Below, piece after piece: positions 26,372-34,593 of a DNA stretch of 64,000 nucleotides (its first letter is position 1; each line of letters begins with the position of its first letter). The notes beneath the pieces were generated by a model that saw nothing but the letters and a program-made list of their open reading frames with translations, had not been told where the DNA came from and searched no databases. The position numbers and the translations under genes were made by a program. Source of the stretch: CAZFBA01 sp964517135 (GTDB taxonomy: Bacteria > Cyanobacteriota > Vampirovibrionia > JBFMGH01); contig CAZFBA010000014.1 in NCBI GenBank assembly GCA_964517135.1, forward strand, positions 28,723 to 92,722, given 5' to 3'.

Positions 26372-26995
26372 ATGTTTAATGTAACAAATGTCTCATCTTT
26401 CAGGGGTAGGCCTGTTGAGAAGCCTGAAATAGTACCAGAAAAGACTGTTGCTATACTGGGTAGCTCAAAAGAAACGCTCCAAAACAAGTTATATATTGAT
26501 ATGGCCCGTGATATGGGCAAGGAGCTGGCATCCCGTGGTTATAATGTGGTAACCGGCGGTAATTATGGAACAATGAAAGCTGCAAATGATGGAGCCTGGG
26601 AAGCTGACCCTTCTAAAAGCTGGGCGGTTAACGTTACTGAGTGGATTGACGATCATAAGGAAAAAATCTTTAATGTGCTTGCAGAAGTTAAAACTGGTGC
26701 AGCGAGAACAGATTTATTTAAAGAAATAGCAAAATACTGGGTAGTGTTCCCTGGTGGGCCTGGCAGCCTTCAGGAACTGGCAGTAGGTGGTGAAAGCAAG
26801 TATTATAACGCTGAACATGCTCCTGAAAAAATTATTCTGGTAGGTAAAAAATTCCACAAACCATTGTTTGATTATCTTAAAAACATGGATCAATTCGGTG
26901 TAGCAAAAAATGCAGCTAGTTCATACATACTGGCAGACACAAAAGAAGAAATATTAAGTGAGATCACCGGTCAAAAGTTAAATCTTGTTGCATAA
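26372..26995 (+). CDS. LOG-like Rossmann protein with SFRG N-terminal extension
   Basis: A 207-residue protein. After an unusual 22-residue leader (FNVTNVSSFRGRPVEKP) comes a LOG/SLOG Rossmann domain: VAILGSSKE, GYNVVTGGNYGTMKAANDGA, then FPGGPGSLQELAVGGESKY. This is a variant of the PGGxGTxxE phosphate-binding loop with Ser for Thr. The Arg-Lys pair of true LOG phosphoribohydrolases is not evident, so the activity on NMPs is uncertain; nucleotide or nucleotide-derivative binding is likely. It is not close to the LOG protein at 11315-11887. A hairpin terminator follows at 27030. Confidence 0.82.
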   Translation: MFNVTNVSSFRGRPVEKPEIVPEKTVAILGSSKETLQNKLYIDMARDMGKELASRGYNVVTGGNYGTMKAANDGAWEADPSKSWAVNVTEWIDDHKEKIFNVLAEVKTGAARTDLFKEIAKYWVVFPGGPGSLQELAVGGESKYYNAEHAPEKIILVGKKFHKPLFDYLKNMDQFGVAKNAASSYILADTKEEILSEITGQKLNLVA

Positions 26996-27029
26996 AAGTC
27001 TTCCACAGAATTAAATGGGGGAAGAGAAG

Positions 27030-27064
27030 GGGTGCAGGTACTTACATCCTGTACCCTTGTTAAT
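27030..27064 (+). terminator. Hairpin behind the LOG-like gene
   Basis: GGGTGCAGG (27030-27038) pairs with CCTGTACCC (27048-27056), with one G-T pair, and is followed by TTGTTAATTG. It is 35 bases after the stop codon. The T-tract is poor. Confidence 0.55.
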
Positions 27065-27082
27065 TGTAATGTCTTAATATTA

Positions 27083-27178
27083 TCGAGCTCTCTAAATAAT
27101 TTAAAAGTTCACAGATTCAAGAAATTAGTGTCTGCTTTTGCTGGAATCAATAATTTCTTAATTAATCAGAGGTTCCTA
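27083..27178. repeat. Family B repeat, copy without the central hairpin
   Basis: In reverse orientation this has both flanks of the family B element, CAGATTCAAGAAATTAGTGTC and GCTTTTGCTGGAATCA through TTAATTAATCAGAGGTTCC. They are joined directly. The copies at 60080 and 62303 carry a 39-base GGGGGTTAAAAAAACCGC hairpin between the same two points. The gap 26996-27730 holds this element, two terminator-like hairpins and otherwise AT-rich DNA. Confidence 0.8.
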
Positions 27179-27648
27179 TCCTGTTTGTTGCATAGATATT
27201 AATACTCATTAAAAATTGAGTCTTCATACATACATAAGTTGTATTCAGATGCTCAGGGTTTTTACTGGTTAATTTTCTATAATAAAAGTATCAGAAGAAG
27301 AAATTAATCAAGCGTTATAAGAGGTGTCTAAAAAGCTTAACAAATAATCTTCTGCGTTTTCCCTTTCTATACCAGCAAAAAGAAGCGAGGCATCATCTAA
27401 CAGAAGAATTTTAAGAAAAAACAATGAGAAACTGATTAAATAGCAAAACAACAAGGCAGTTTTTAATTTTCAGAAATTTAATAGCCTATTTAGCCCATTA
27501 TTAGCGTAGTTTAATGTAGTTGAGTAAGTGAAGGTTAACAGAAAGTGTATAACAGATTTAGCGTTTTTACGATAGATAAATTTTACAGGAATTATATAAG
27601 CTCCCATTAACTCCCACTTTATTATTCCTTATGTTTCTCCTATGCGTT

Positions 27649-27683
27649 CTTCTCCCTTAATAAACAGGGAGAAGTTTTATTTT
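27649..27683 (+). terminator. Intrinsic terminator without an obvious upstream gene
   Basis: CTTCTCCC (27649-27656) and GGGAGAAG (27667-27674) form an 8-bp stem followed by TTTTATTTTGG. It points along the plus strand, yet the nearest plus-strand gene ended 650 bases before. It may end a small RNA from the gap, or be a fortuitous hairpin. Confidence 0.5.
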
Positions 27684-27730
27684 GGGGATAATCTATTGTT
27701 TGACCTGCATAGCAAACGCTGTCATTATAA

Positions 27731-28459
27731 CTATATATCAGTATCTATCTGCTTTTTTCTGGGAGACAAACTGCTGCTCAGATTTGTAACCTGCTCACGT
27801 GGCAGGCTACGTATAAGAAAACAGTTTAAATCTACAGCAAAAAGAACTATAAGAGGCATTAATAACCATAAAGGCAAATAACCACTATAGCTTATGTAAG
27901 ACTGCGAGGCAAAGAAATAGATTATAAATACAAGCACTATGGCAACAGGTATTGATGCATAGCATATGGATACAGAATCATACTTCACCTTTGGTTCTAG
28001 CACATCAGGAAACTCACTGGCATGATAAACAAAAAAGTCTATAACAAAAGCTATAAAGCCCGCAATAATTAAAACAAGTATACCAGCAACAATGAATACA
28101 GTATAAATAGAAAATATATAATAAACTACGTTTATAACTGTTTCATTTAGAGGTTTGACAATTTGAGTTGTATGCCAGTATGTAATTGGTATCAGAGCAA
28201 GCAAATAGAGAACCTGTACAATTGCTCTGTTTTGGTAATAACTATTTTTAGAGAAATCATCATTTAAAAACATGTTGATAATGCCGTAAATATGGGCTGA
28301 AAAGGTGAAAGCTCCTATAAAACATATGGTAAAGTGTAGAAAAATGCTTGAAATATCTTTTTGTGGGCTTATAATAAGAAAAAAAATACCTGCAAATAAA
28401 CCTATCCAGGAAGGTATAGCCCAGTTAAGCTTCTTTTTTCCTTTAAGAAAAATATACAT
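27731..28459 (-). CDS. Polytopic membrane protein, unknown (Yip1-like layout)
   Basis: A 242-residue protein with five to six membrane helices (for example IPSWIGLFAGIFFLII near 15-31, then FLHFTICFIGAFTF, AIVQVLYLLALIPI, and YTVFIVAGILVLIIAGFIAF). The C terminus is short and basic. The size and the alternating helix pairs recall Yip1-domain proteins, but no motif settles it. The start has GAGGG seven bases upstream. No partner gene is adjacent. Confidence 0.65.
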   Translation of the reverse strand: MYIFLKGKKKLNWAIPSWIGLFAGIFFLIISPQKDISSIFLHFTICFIGAFTFSAHIYGIINMFLNDDFSKNSYYQNRAIVQVLYLLALIPITYWHTTQIVKPLNETVINVVYYIFSIYTVFIVAGILVLIIAGFIAFVIDFFVYHASEFPDVLEPKVKYDSVSICYASIPVAIVLVFIIYFFASQSYISYSGYLPLWLLMPLIVLFAVDLNCFLIRSLPREQVTNLSSSLSPRKKQIDTDI

Positions 28460-28533
28460 TTATCTACCCTCATAAATATTCTTAAATTAATTACATTAAC
28501 AAAAGTGTATCAGAAAATTATACATTTAACTTC

Positions 28534-28757
28534 ATTACTGTCTGGTTAAATTTTTTCTGCGGGTTTATTTTTTAGGTCTGCGGTCACAAAAACCAAACCT
28601 GACACCTTTCTTTGCGGATCCCTGGTTAATAAGTTTTGCTAGTTTTTTCATTTAACTTTCAGTAAAATTTTCTAATACACAGCGGTTTTTAAACTTCCTG
28701 ACCTGCCCCCATTCAGGTTCCAACTGAAAGTTTTTCAAGTTATGTATCAGTCTTTAA
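28534..28757. repeat. Family C repeat followed by a family A end, in the 360-bp gap 28460-28819
   Basis: ATTACTGTCTGGTTAAATTT and TTTCTGCGGG match the family C core at 12035 and 40109. The later part CCCTGGTTAATAAG, GCTAGTTTTTTC also matches the 40-kb copy. At 28737-28757 CAAGTTATGTATCAGTCTTT is a family A end. No other feature is visible in the gap. Confidence 0.6.
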
Positions 28758-28819
28758 CCATTCTTTTTGTATAATAACACCAGATCAATAGCAATGAAAA
28801 CAATAGTGATTCAAAATCT

Positions 28820-29773
28820 ATGCTAAAAATAATACTTGTAGGTTATGGAGAATTAGCAGCAGCCTTATTATCAGGTATATTATCTACTGACAATCAAATT
28901 CAGGGCTTGTTGAGCTGGAACAGAAGAAAAAAAATGTCACGTATTACTTACCATTTGTTCCCTGATGAACTTGAAAAGCTGCGTAGAAAAAATAATGTTA
29001 AAGCAATAGATGTTCAAAATATTAACAGTTATGAATTTGTACGTATTGCAACAGACCTTAAACCTGATATCATAATGGTTGGTTCGTGGGGTCAAATTTT
29101 AAAAAAGCATATTATTGAAATACCTTCAAAATATTGTATTAACTGTCATCCTTCATATTTGCCCTATCACAGGGGTAGTAATCCTTATGCGTCTGCAATA
29201 GTATATGGTGAAAGCTTTACAGGAGTTACATTCCACGAAATAAATGAAGAAATTGATGCCGGAAACATCATCCTGCAAGAAAAAATACCTATTGAAATAG
29301 ATGATACCGGTAATACACTCAGGTATAAATGTGCTGAAGTCGCTAAAAAGCTTGTTATCAGACTTCTGGAAGACATACAAAATAACAGGGCCATCCCTAT
29401 CCCGCAGGATCATTCAAAAGCCACGTATTATCCACGATTAAAAGCCAGCGATGGAGCCATTGATTGGTATCAGAGTGTAGAAGCTATACATAATAAAATA
29501 AGAGGCCTTAGCCCCTGGGTTTTTGCGTTTGCCCTGTATCAAAACAAAGTTATACTAATAAAAAAAAGTCAGATGATTGATAAAAATACTGACAAGAAAG
29601 AACCCGGAACAATTCTTGAAGTCAGAGAAGATGGTATTATAGTCAGCACAACAGATACCACTAAAGCCTTATTGCTGTCAGAAATAGAAATCTTTGGTCT
29701 TAACCTTTTCTTTTCTAAAGTCTACCTTAAAAAGCATTTTAAGCCCGGCCAGAAACTAACAAACGCCCTCTAA
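28820..29773 (+). CDS. Fmt-like formyltransferase
   Basis: A 317-residue formyl-THF-dependent transferase. The catalytic triad of the family is present: Asn and His in INCHPSYLPYHRG (about 110-122), and Asp in EINEEIDAGNIIL (about 141-153). The C-terminal part has the Fmt-type domain start, YPRLKASDGAIDWYQSVEAI and HNKIRGLSPWVF. In true Fmt the loop after the active-site His is SLLPKYRG; here it is SYLPYHRG and the N terminus is GYGELAAALLSG rather than FAGTP. It may therefore be a sugar or other amine formyltransferase rather than the initiator-tRNA enzyme. It stands alone, without def (peptide deformylase) or rsmB. No clear ribosome site precedes the ATG. Confidence 0.82.
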   Translation: MLKIILVGYGELAAALLSGILSTDNQIQGLLSWNRRKKMSRITYHLFPDELEKLRRKNNVKAIDVQNINSYEFVRIATDLKPDIIMVGSWGQILKKHIIEIPSKYCINCHPSYLPYHRGSNPYASAIVYGESFTGVTFHEINEEIDAGNIILQEKIPIEIDDTGNTLRYKCAEVAKKLVIRLLEDIQNNRAIPIPQDHSKATYYPRLKASDGAIDWYQSVEAIHNKIRGLSPWVFAFALYQNKVILIKKSQMIDKNTDKKEPGTILEVREDGIIVSTTDTTKALLLSEIEIFGLNLFFSKVYLKKHFKPGQKLTNAL

Positions 29774-30065
29774 TGCTGAATGCTGGAATAATTTGCATTC
29801 AATGTTAGCCCTTTTGTGTAAACAGAAACTAACTTTTATGAATCTTTGTTAAAAATAATGAAGCACAGGCAATTTTATTTTTCTTGTGTTTTAATACAGG
29901 TATAACCCCTATCATTAAAGGCTTTCAGTATATTGTTAATCAAATTAAAATACTATACAAATAACTGAATAGCTTTTAAAATTACCTTAATAAATGGTTG
30001 ACTAACCCCGTGGTTATTAGAAAATAGTGGTATAAATACATAATTGGAGTCTTAAACAGAAAATC

Positions 30066-30239
30066 ATGAATACTATAATAGAATACCTTAAGTTATTTAA
30101 TGATGAGATTCTGAGATCAAAAGTAAGAAAAGACACCTGCAAAATCTGCAAATTCTACAAACCCAAATCCGGTGTTTGCCTGTATAACCAGAATATTGAA
30201 TGTCATGTAGACAATCTTGAGTCATGCCCTAGAATATAA
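30066..30239 (+). CDS. Small cysteine-rich protein, likely metal-binding (57 residues)
   Basis: A short frame of 57 residues, MNTIIEYLKLFNDEIL, then a Cys cluster: TCKICKF (Cys25, Cys28), GVCLY (Cys38), ECHV (Cys46) and ESCPR (Cys54). Five cysteines and a His in 30 residues suggest a zinc or iron-sulfur knuckle after an N-terminal helix. The ribosome site is poor (GGAG lies 20 bases upstream), so the call rests on the cysteine pattern. It is a single gene between an Fmt-like gene and a convergent membrane-anchored gene. Confidence 0.55.
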   Translation: MNTIIEYLKLFNDEILRSKVRKDTCKICKFYKPKSGVCLYNQNIECHVDNLESCPRI

Positions 30240-30276
30240 TTAACGCATCTTAAAGTATACAGAATTTTTAAACGTT

Positions 30277-30876
30277 TTATTTAGGAATAACAAAGCGTGC
30301 TGGTTCTTCTAGCTGAATAACCCAGCGTTCACCGGGTGGAATATATATTTCCTGCCCCATAGCCCTTGGGCCGGTTCTAATAGCCTGAGAATAAGCTCCT
30401 ATGCGCTCTACATAGTGAACTATACGTTTGTATTTTGTTCGTTCTGTCAGGTTTCCACCTATAGAACCATCGCTGTTTTTATCTATAACCCTTGCTTGTA
30501 TTGGTATTTCACCTGTTCCGTTAGCCGGTACGATAGCTATAAAGCGAACATTGATCATGGCATCTCTTCCCTGGTGTGCCCTTTCAAGAAAAGTAACCCT
30601 GCCGATAGCCTTTGAACCCTCAGGTATTACTAAAAGTTCGTTAATATACACATTAGCAGGCATCACCGCAGTAAAAATATCATCTTCTTTTGTTATACTG
30701 CTATCAAGGGGCTGTTGCAGAATAACCCTGAAATATGAACCAGCCTGAAAGGTTACAGTAGAATATTCTGCAAACTCTTCAACCTCTGCTGCACTGGCTT
30801 TTTGATTGTAGAAAAACTTTGAAAGAACCAATGCAAAAAGCATTACTATTATCAATATCAGGGCTTTTTTTGTCAT
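30277..30876 (-). CDS. Membrane-anchored protein with TrbI/VirB10-like beta domain
   Basis: A 199-residue protein with an N-terminal anchor or signal (LILIIVMLFALVLSKFF) followed by a beta-rich domain: AGSYFRVILQQPLDSSITKE, then VYINELLVIPEGSKAIGRVT. The wording G-S/T-x-F-x-V-x-L-x-x-P-L-D-S-S and IPxGSxxxGxV is typical of the TrbI-like fold found in VirB10 and in many unassigned surface proteins. The rest (IPPGERWVIQLEEPARF) is a further strand pair. It lacks the secretion-channel parts of VirB10. It lies convergent to the Cys-rich small gene. Function unknown. Confidence 0.65.
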   Translation of the reverse strand: MTKKALILIIVMLFALVLSKFFYNQKASAAEVEEFAEYSTVTFQAGSYFRVILQQPLDSSITKEDDIFTAVMPANVYINELLVIPEGSKAIGRVTFLERAHQGRDAMINVRFIAIVPANGTGEIPIQARVIDKNSDGSIGGNLTERTKYKRIVHYVERIGAYSQAIRTGPRAMGQEIYIPPGERWVIQLEEPARFVIPK

Positions 30877-31228
30877 AGTTGTTTTTAGAATGCTCTTAAA
30901 TATCTTAGTTTAACGAAAAAAGTGCCATAACTGATAGCTGACTCTATAAAAATATACATAGCTATACAGAAAAGGGTTCTCTTTCTGTCTTTTAAAGGCA
31001 ATACCTGGCATACAGGATGTTATAATATCTTACTCACAGGTTTAACCTTATCATTCAGTTTTACAGTTATGCATTAGTCTTTTATATTAATAAGTATAAT
31101 GATAAATCTTTTTTTCTCAATCCTCCAAGCTCATGAGCTGATGTAAATTTTAAGTTACACTCTGGCACCTGTTCACCTTCAGGTATTTTCATGCTGGCAT
31201 CACAAAACAGTATATATGCAGGGGGTTA
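30877..31228. other. Noncoding gap with a family A end
   Basis: About 350 bases without a gene. At 31063-31083 CAGTTATGCATTAGTCTTT is a solitary family A end. A weak inverted repeat lies near 31128-31139 (AGCTCATGAGCT, palindromic). The downstream HAD gene start has AGGGGG five bases upstream. Confidence 0.5.
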
Positions 31229-32197
31229 ATGAGTATATTTCAAATAAGTCCGGTTAACATAGCTGCCCCAGAGCCTGTTAAGAGAATTAGTTTCAGATCA
31301 GCAAATGCTCTTGCTTTAACGCAAAACAAATATTTATTTGCATTTGATCTTGATGGCACCTTTCTTAAGGGCACTGCAAAGGATGTAGAGAAGTTTCTCT
31401 CTCTGGCAAAAGAAAAAGACCATACCCTGGTGTATGTTTCTGGCCGTATGGCAAAAGAACTGGATATTATCATAGACGAATATGCTGCTAAAGGTATAAC
31501 AATACCCCGGCCAGATTACTTTATATCCAGCAATGGCCAGTATATATTTAAAAATAATAATGGCAAAATGGTTCCTGATGCTACCTGGCACCAGAATATT
31601 ACATCTACAGGCTTCAACAGAGATCAGGTTAAAAGCCTTATGAAACAGTTTATTGAAAATATACCGCCAGAAAAACAACCTGCTATGCTTCAGTTTGACT
31701 TCAGGCCGTCAGAATATAATACAGAATTTCTGCTAAGTGACAGAATCATTAAAGGTCTAAAACCTTCTATAGAAAACTATTTACAGAAAAATGGCATTAA
31801 AGCAAGAGTCATAATGGATTATGTTCCACCTGAAGATGTTGCAATAAGCTTACCACAACTACCTGCTCCACTTCAAGAGAAAGTTAGGCCTCTGCTGGAT
31901 AATAAAGGAGGGGTCTATGCAATGATTATAAGCGCAGCTAACAAGTCTGATGCTATTGAATACCTTAGAGATGACCTCAATATAGATAAAAATCATGTCA
32001 TAGCTGCCGGTAATGCCGGTAACGATATAAGTCTTGCTACCAGTGGATACTGGTTTATTCTTGTCAGCAATGCCCAGCAGATACTTATAGATGCTGTAAA
32101 TTCTGTGCCTGAAAAAATTATCAGGGCTACTAAAGAAGGCCTCGCCGGTATTAATGAGGGTCTTGCTAAAATATTTCGTCAAATCGGATTTTGCTAA
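31229..32197 (+). CDS. HAD-superfamily (Cof/SPP-like) phosphatase with SFR N-terminal extension
   Basis: A 322-residue HAD hydrolase of the IIB (Cof/sucrose-phosphatase) type. Motif I is AFDLDGTF (38-45), motif II is in LVYVSGRM, motif III includes a Lys near 239, and motif IV is GNAGNDISLA (261-270). The cap domain lies between. Sugar phosphates or similar metabolites are the usual substrates. A 35-residue N-terminal extension (SIFQISPVNIAAPEPVKRI, then SFRS) resembles the leader of the LOG-like protein at 26372. A clear terminator follows. Confidence 0.85.
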   Translation: MSIFQISPVNIAAPEPVKRISFRSANALALTQNKYLFAFDLDGTFLKGTAKDVEKFLSLAKEKDHTLVYVSGRMAKELDIIIDEYAAKGITIPRPDYFISSNGQYIFKNNNGKMVPDATWHQNITSTGFNRDQVKSLMKQFIENIPPEKQPAMLQFDFRPSEYNTEFLLSDRIIKGLKPSIENYLQKNGIKARVIMDYVPPEDVAISLPQLPAPLQEKVRPLLDNKGGVYAMIISAANKSDAIEYLRDDLNIDKNHVIAAGNAGNDISLATSGYWFILVSNAQQILIDAVNSVPEKIIRATKEGLAGINEGLAKIFRQIGFC

Positions 32198-32218
32198 TTT
32201 TGGAGATCCGAAATTGTT

Positions 32219-32248
32219 AGCCCGGCTGTTCCTGTAGCCGGGCTTTTT
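32219..32248 (+). terminator. Terminator of the HAD phosphatase gene
   Basis: AGCCCGGCT-gttcctgt-AGCCGGGCT followed by TTTT. A 9-bp stem, 21 bases after the stop codon. Confidence 0.88.
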
Positions 32249-32283
32249 CTGGCAAGTAAGTTTTTTGCTTGTTAGATGAGGTT

Positions 32284-32538
32284 TCAACGAATAATGTCAA
32301 TGGTCTGGGGAGTGAAAGATAGAGGAGAATGAAGATTGTTTTCTATAATACTTATCTGTCGTGAAAGCCTGGCAATTTCAGCCTGACAGTTTCTTTTAAT
32401 ATTGCCGTTAAAAAGGTCAATTAAAACTGTAAAGTCTTTTTTAGTATTATTTATAACCTTTGTTAACAGGTTATTCTTTCCGGGTTTGAGGCGATACAGC
32501 GTGTATTGTATCATCATATTGTTAAAATTCAGTTTCAC
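32284..32538 (-). CDS. Small unknown protein (84 residues)
   Basis: The frame has a GTG start with GGGGG eight bases upstream and gives 84 residues: a basic N terminus (MKLNFNNMMIQYTLYRLKPG), then helical segments (DFTVLIDLFNGNIKRNCQAE, IARLSRQISIIENN). It has no signal peptide or membrane helix and I recognise no family. Codon use is not unlike the neighbours. It lies convergent to the HAD gene, after that gene's terminator. It could be spurious. Confidence 0.45.
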   Translation of the reverse strand: MKLNFNNMMIQYTLYRLKPGKNNLLTKVINNTKKDFTVLIDLFNGNIKRNCQAEIARLSRQISIIENNLHSPLSFTPQTIDIIR

Positions 32539-32635
32539 AGATTTTGCCCCCTGTGTTGCCCCTGATATTTTTAGAATAATGCATTAAAAATGTAATAACA
32601 TAGTAAGCACGGCCCATCTTTTATGAGCCAAATGT

Positions 32636-32713
32636 ACTATAATCAACGTCATAAGTAATCATATTTCAGAAAATATAGGGCGAATTGTTTAATTTTTTAT
32701 GTCGTTTAGTATA
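32636..32713. repeat. Family D repeat, copy without the central hairpin
   Basis: The left flank ACTATAATCAACGTCATAAG runs through AAAATATAGGG directly into the right flank GAATTGTTTAATTTTTTATG. In the copy at 7573-7697 these flanks are separated by a 16-bp-arm hairpin and a few further bases. The length is 78 against 125 bases. Confidence 0.8.
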
Positions 32714-32796
32714 AAAGGTTCTCAGAATAACTTACGATTGACGATATAAAAATTGGGCTGCAAATTTATATTGTCAATCGTTGATATTACCCGGTG

Positions 32797-34137
32797 CTAG
32801 ATAATGTTCAGGCTTATGTCTGACTCGAGAGCATCTTTTAAAGTCTTAAAATTCATATATAAAGGAAATGTTAATATATATTCATCTTTCTTTTCTTCAG
32901 TATCAAGTAATATACGCAATTGGTTAAGTAAATCTTCTTTATTTTCAAAATCTATATACTCTGCAAAACGTGGATTCAAAGGACCGGGGTAGCTAATCTT
33001 TGATAGTGCTACAAAATATGGCTGACCACCTATGTCTATCCATCTAAAAAAGCCTAAAAGGTTTGACTGAACAGATACATAGGCTTCAGGAAATGTTTCT
33101 TTTAGCTGTCTTTCAACTGACTTACTTAATGTATTGAAGAAATCCTCTTCATCAAGGTCTTTTGGATCAATATAACCGGTAATAGTAGATGCCAGAGTTG
33201 TTTGAGATTCTACAATAGAATAATTGACTTTCCATAGTATCAAATAATATTTACCAGCTTTTTCAGTAAAGGCCAGAGAGCTTATACCGATTTGATTATT
33301 CATAAATCCTTTGGATATTGATTGTTTAACCTCGTCAGTATTCCAGATAAGTTCTTCACCGTGTATATAAAAGCCGTCAATTGGTATTGTTGCATAGCTG
33401 ATACAGTTGGTCAGCTCAGTATCAAAGTATGATCCAACGTGACAGTTTACCCGGCTATATTCAAGATTTATATCATCAGACAGACAAAGATATTTGTTGT
33501 TAAGAAGTTGAGAATTAGTGAATAATAATCGCCAGTACCGGTTGATTAAAAATGGTATAAACAGGTTCTGATTGACTTTGAGAAATTTTTTGATTTTTTG
33601 ATGTTTGTTTGTCAGTTGAACAGGGTATATTTTAGGTTTATTGGAAGTAGCATGAAGGGTTAGTTTGCTGTTGAATTCAGAGGAATAAAATCCGTATTCT
33701 TTGTTATCGCTGTTTTGATTTTCAACAACAGAAAATGAACAGTCTGAAATACTGTATCCCAGTGATTTTAGAGTGTCATATTCAGGTAAATGATATTCAA
33801 TTGTTGCTGTTATGTATCTGGGGTTTCTTATAAATAAATATAACAGATATAAAACATAAATAAATATGTTTAAAACAAAGAAAATGTTTACTATCAGAAT
33901 ATCAATAATGCCAGATAGCACTAATAAAGAGAATATAATTATATTAAAGATGCTGAATAATACCTTTAAGGTATTAAACAAAAAGATGTATTCAATGTAA
34001 TCTATGGTGCCCCTGAGTTTATAATATATACTTTTGTAAGATACTTTTACAGGACTATTTTCAATGGCTACAACAAGTATAAAAGCCAGTACCAGAATAA
34101 CTAAAAAGGAAATATTGACTAGAAACAGTTTTTGCAT
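32797..34137 (-). CDS. Membrane-anchored protein with a degenerate Nudix-like C-terminal segment
   Basis: About 446 residues from the ATG at 34137, which has CGGAG seven bases upstream; a longer frame reaches 34194 but runs through a hairpin. Three hydrophobic segments in the first 125 residues (VNISFLVILVLAFILVVAI; SIFNIIIFSLLVLSGIIDIL; IFFVLNIFIYVLYLLYLFI) are followed by a soluble domain. Its late part, IGISSLAFTEKAGKYYLILW, ITGYIDPKDLDEEDFFNTLS and ERQLKETFPEAYVSV, keeps the spacing of a beta-strand, Gly, then R-x-L-x-E-T helix, as in Nudix domains, but not the full catalytic box. Nudix-like domains next to membrane helices occur in some nucleotide-signalling defence proteins. This assignment is tentative. 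Confidence 0.55.
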   Translation of the reverse strand: MQKLFLVNISFLVILVLAFILVVAIENSPVKVSYKSIYYKLRGTIDYIEYIFLFNTLKVLFSIFNIIIFSLLVLSGIIDILIVNIFFVLNIFIYVLYLLYLFIRNPRYITATIEYHLPEYDTLKSLGYSISDCSFSVVENQNSDNKEYGFYSSEFNSKLTLHATSNKPKIYPVQLTNKHQKIKKFLKVNQNLFIPFLINRYWRLLFTNSQLLNNKYLCLSDDINLEYSRVNCHVGSYFDTELTNCISYATIPIDGFYIHGEELIWNTDEVKQSISKGFMNNQIGISSLAFTEKAGKYYLILWKVNYSIVESQTTLASTITGYIDPKDLDEEDFFNTLSKSVERQLKETFPEAYVSVQSNLLGFFRWIDIGGQPYFVALSKISYPGPLNPRFAEYIDFENKEDLLNQLRILLDTEEKKDEYILTFPLYMNFKTLKDALESDISLNII

Positions 34138-34159
34138 AGGAATCTCCGGTTGACAATTA

Positions 34160-34188
34160 TTGCACTGCCACCAAAAATGGCAGTGCAA
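34160..34188. promoter_or_regulatory. Perfect 11-bp inverted repeat in the leader of the membrane/Nudix-like gene
   Basis: TTGCACTGCCA (34160-34170) and TGGCAGTGCAA (34178-34188) are separated by CCAAAAA. The symmetric site ends 22 bases before the chosen start codon. It could be an operator or a leader RNA hairpin. It is not a terminator on either strand. Confidence 0.6.
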
Positions 34189-34593
34189 ATACATTAAGGA
34201 CGATATAAGTTTTACGCTGTAGTGCGTATGAATTAATTTTTTCTAAATCGTCCTCAGACAATGTGCTTTGGGGTTGGTTTAATTTATTTGCAGCTATATA
34301 TGATTGTTAGTTAATTGATCAGAATTTTAGCTTTTATGGTAATAAGGAGAGTTTTACAAATCCATACATACCACTAAAACAGGTTGTCTGGATATCAGCT
34401 AAAGCAAAAAGCTATTCATAAGCTTAATTTCTTATTTAATTTTTACTCTTATAATGTTCACACAAAGTTTTTAGCCTGACAATGTATGTAAACCTCTTTT
34501 TTAACTTTTTTGAAATTTATGCATACTGAATATTGAAACTCAGGTTAGAGTGATATCGTTTTTAAATATTATTTATATAGATTTGTATATATT
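34189..34593. other. Noncoding gap, nothing recognised
   Basis: About 400 AT-rich bases between two minus-strand genes. I see no open frame, repeat-family copy or terminator of note. Confidence 0.4.
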
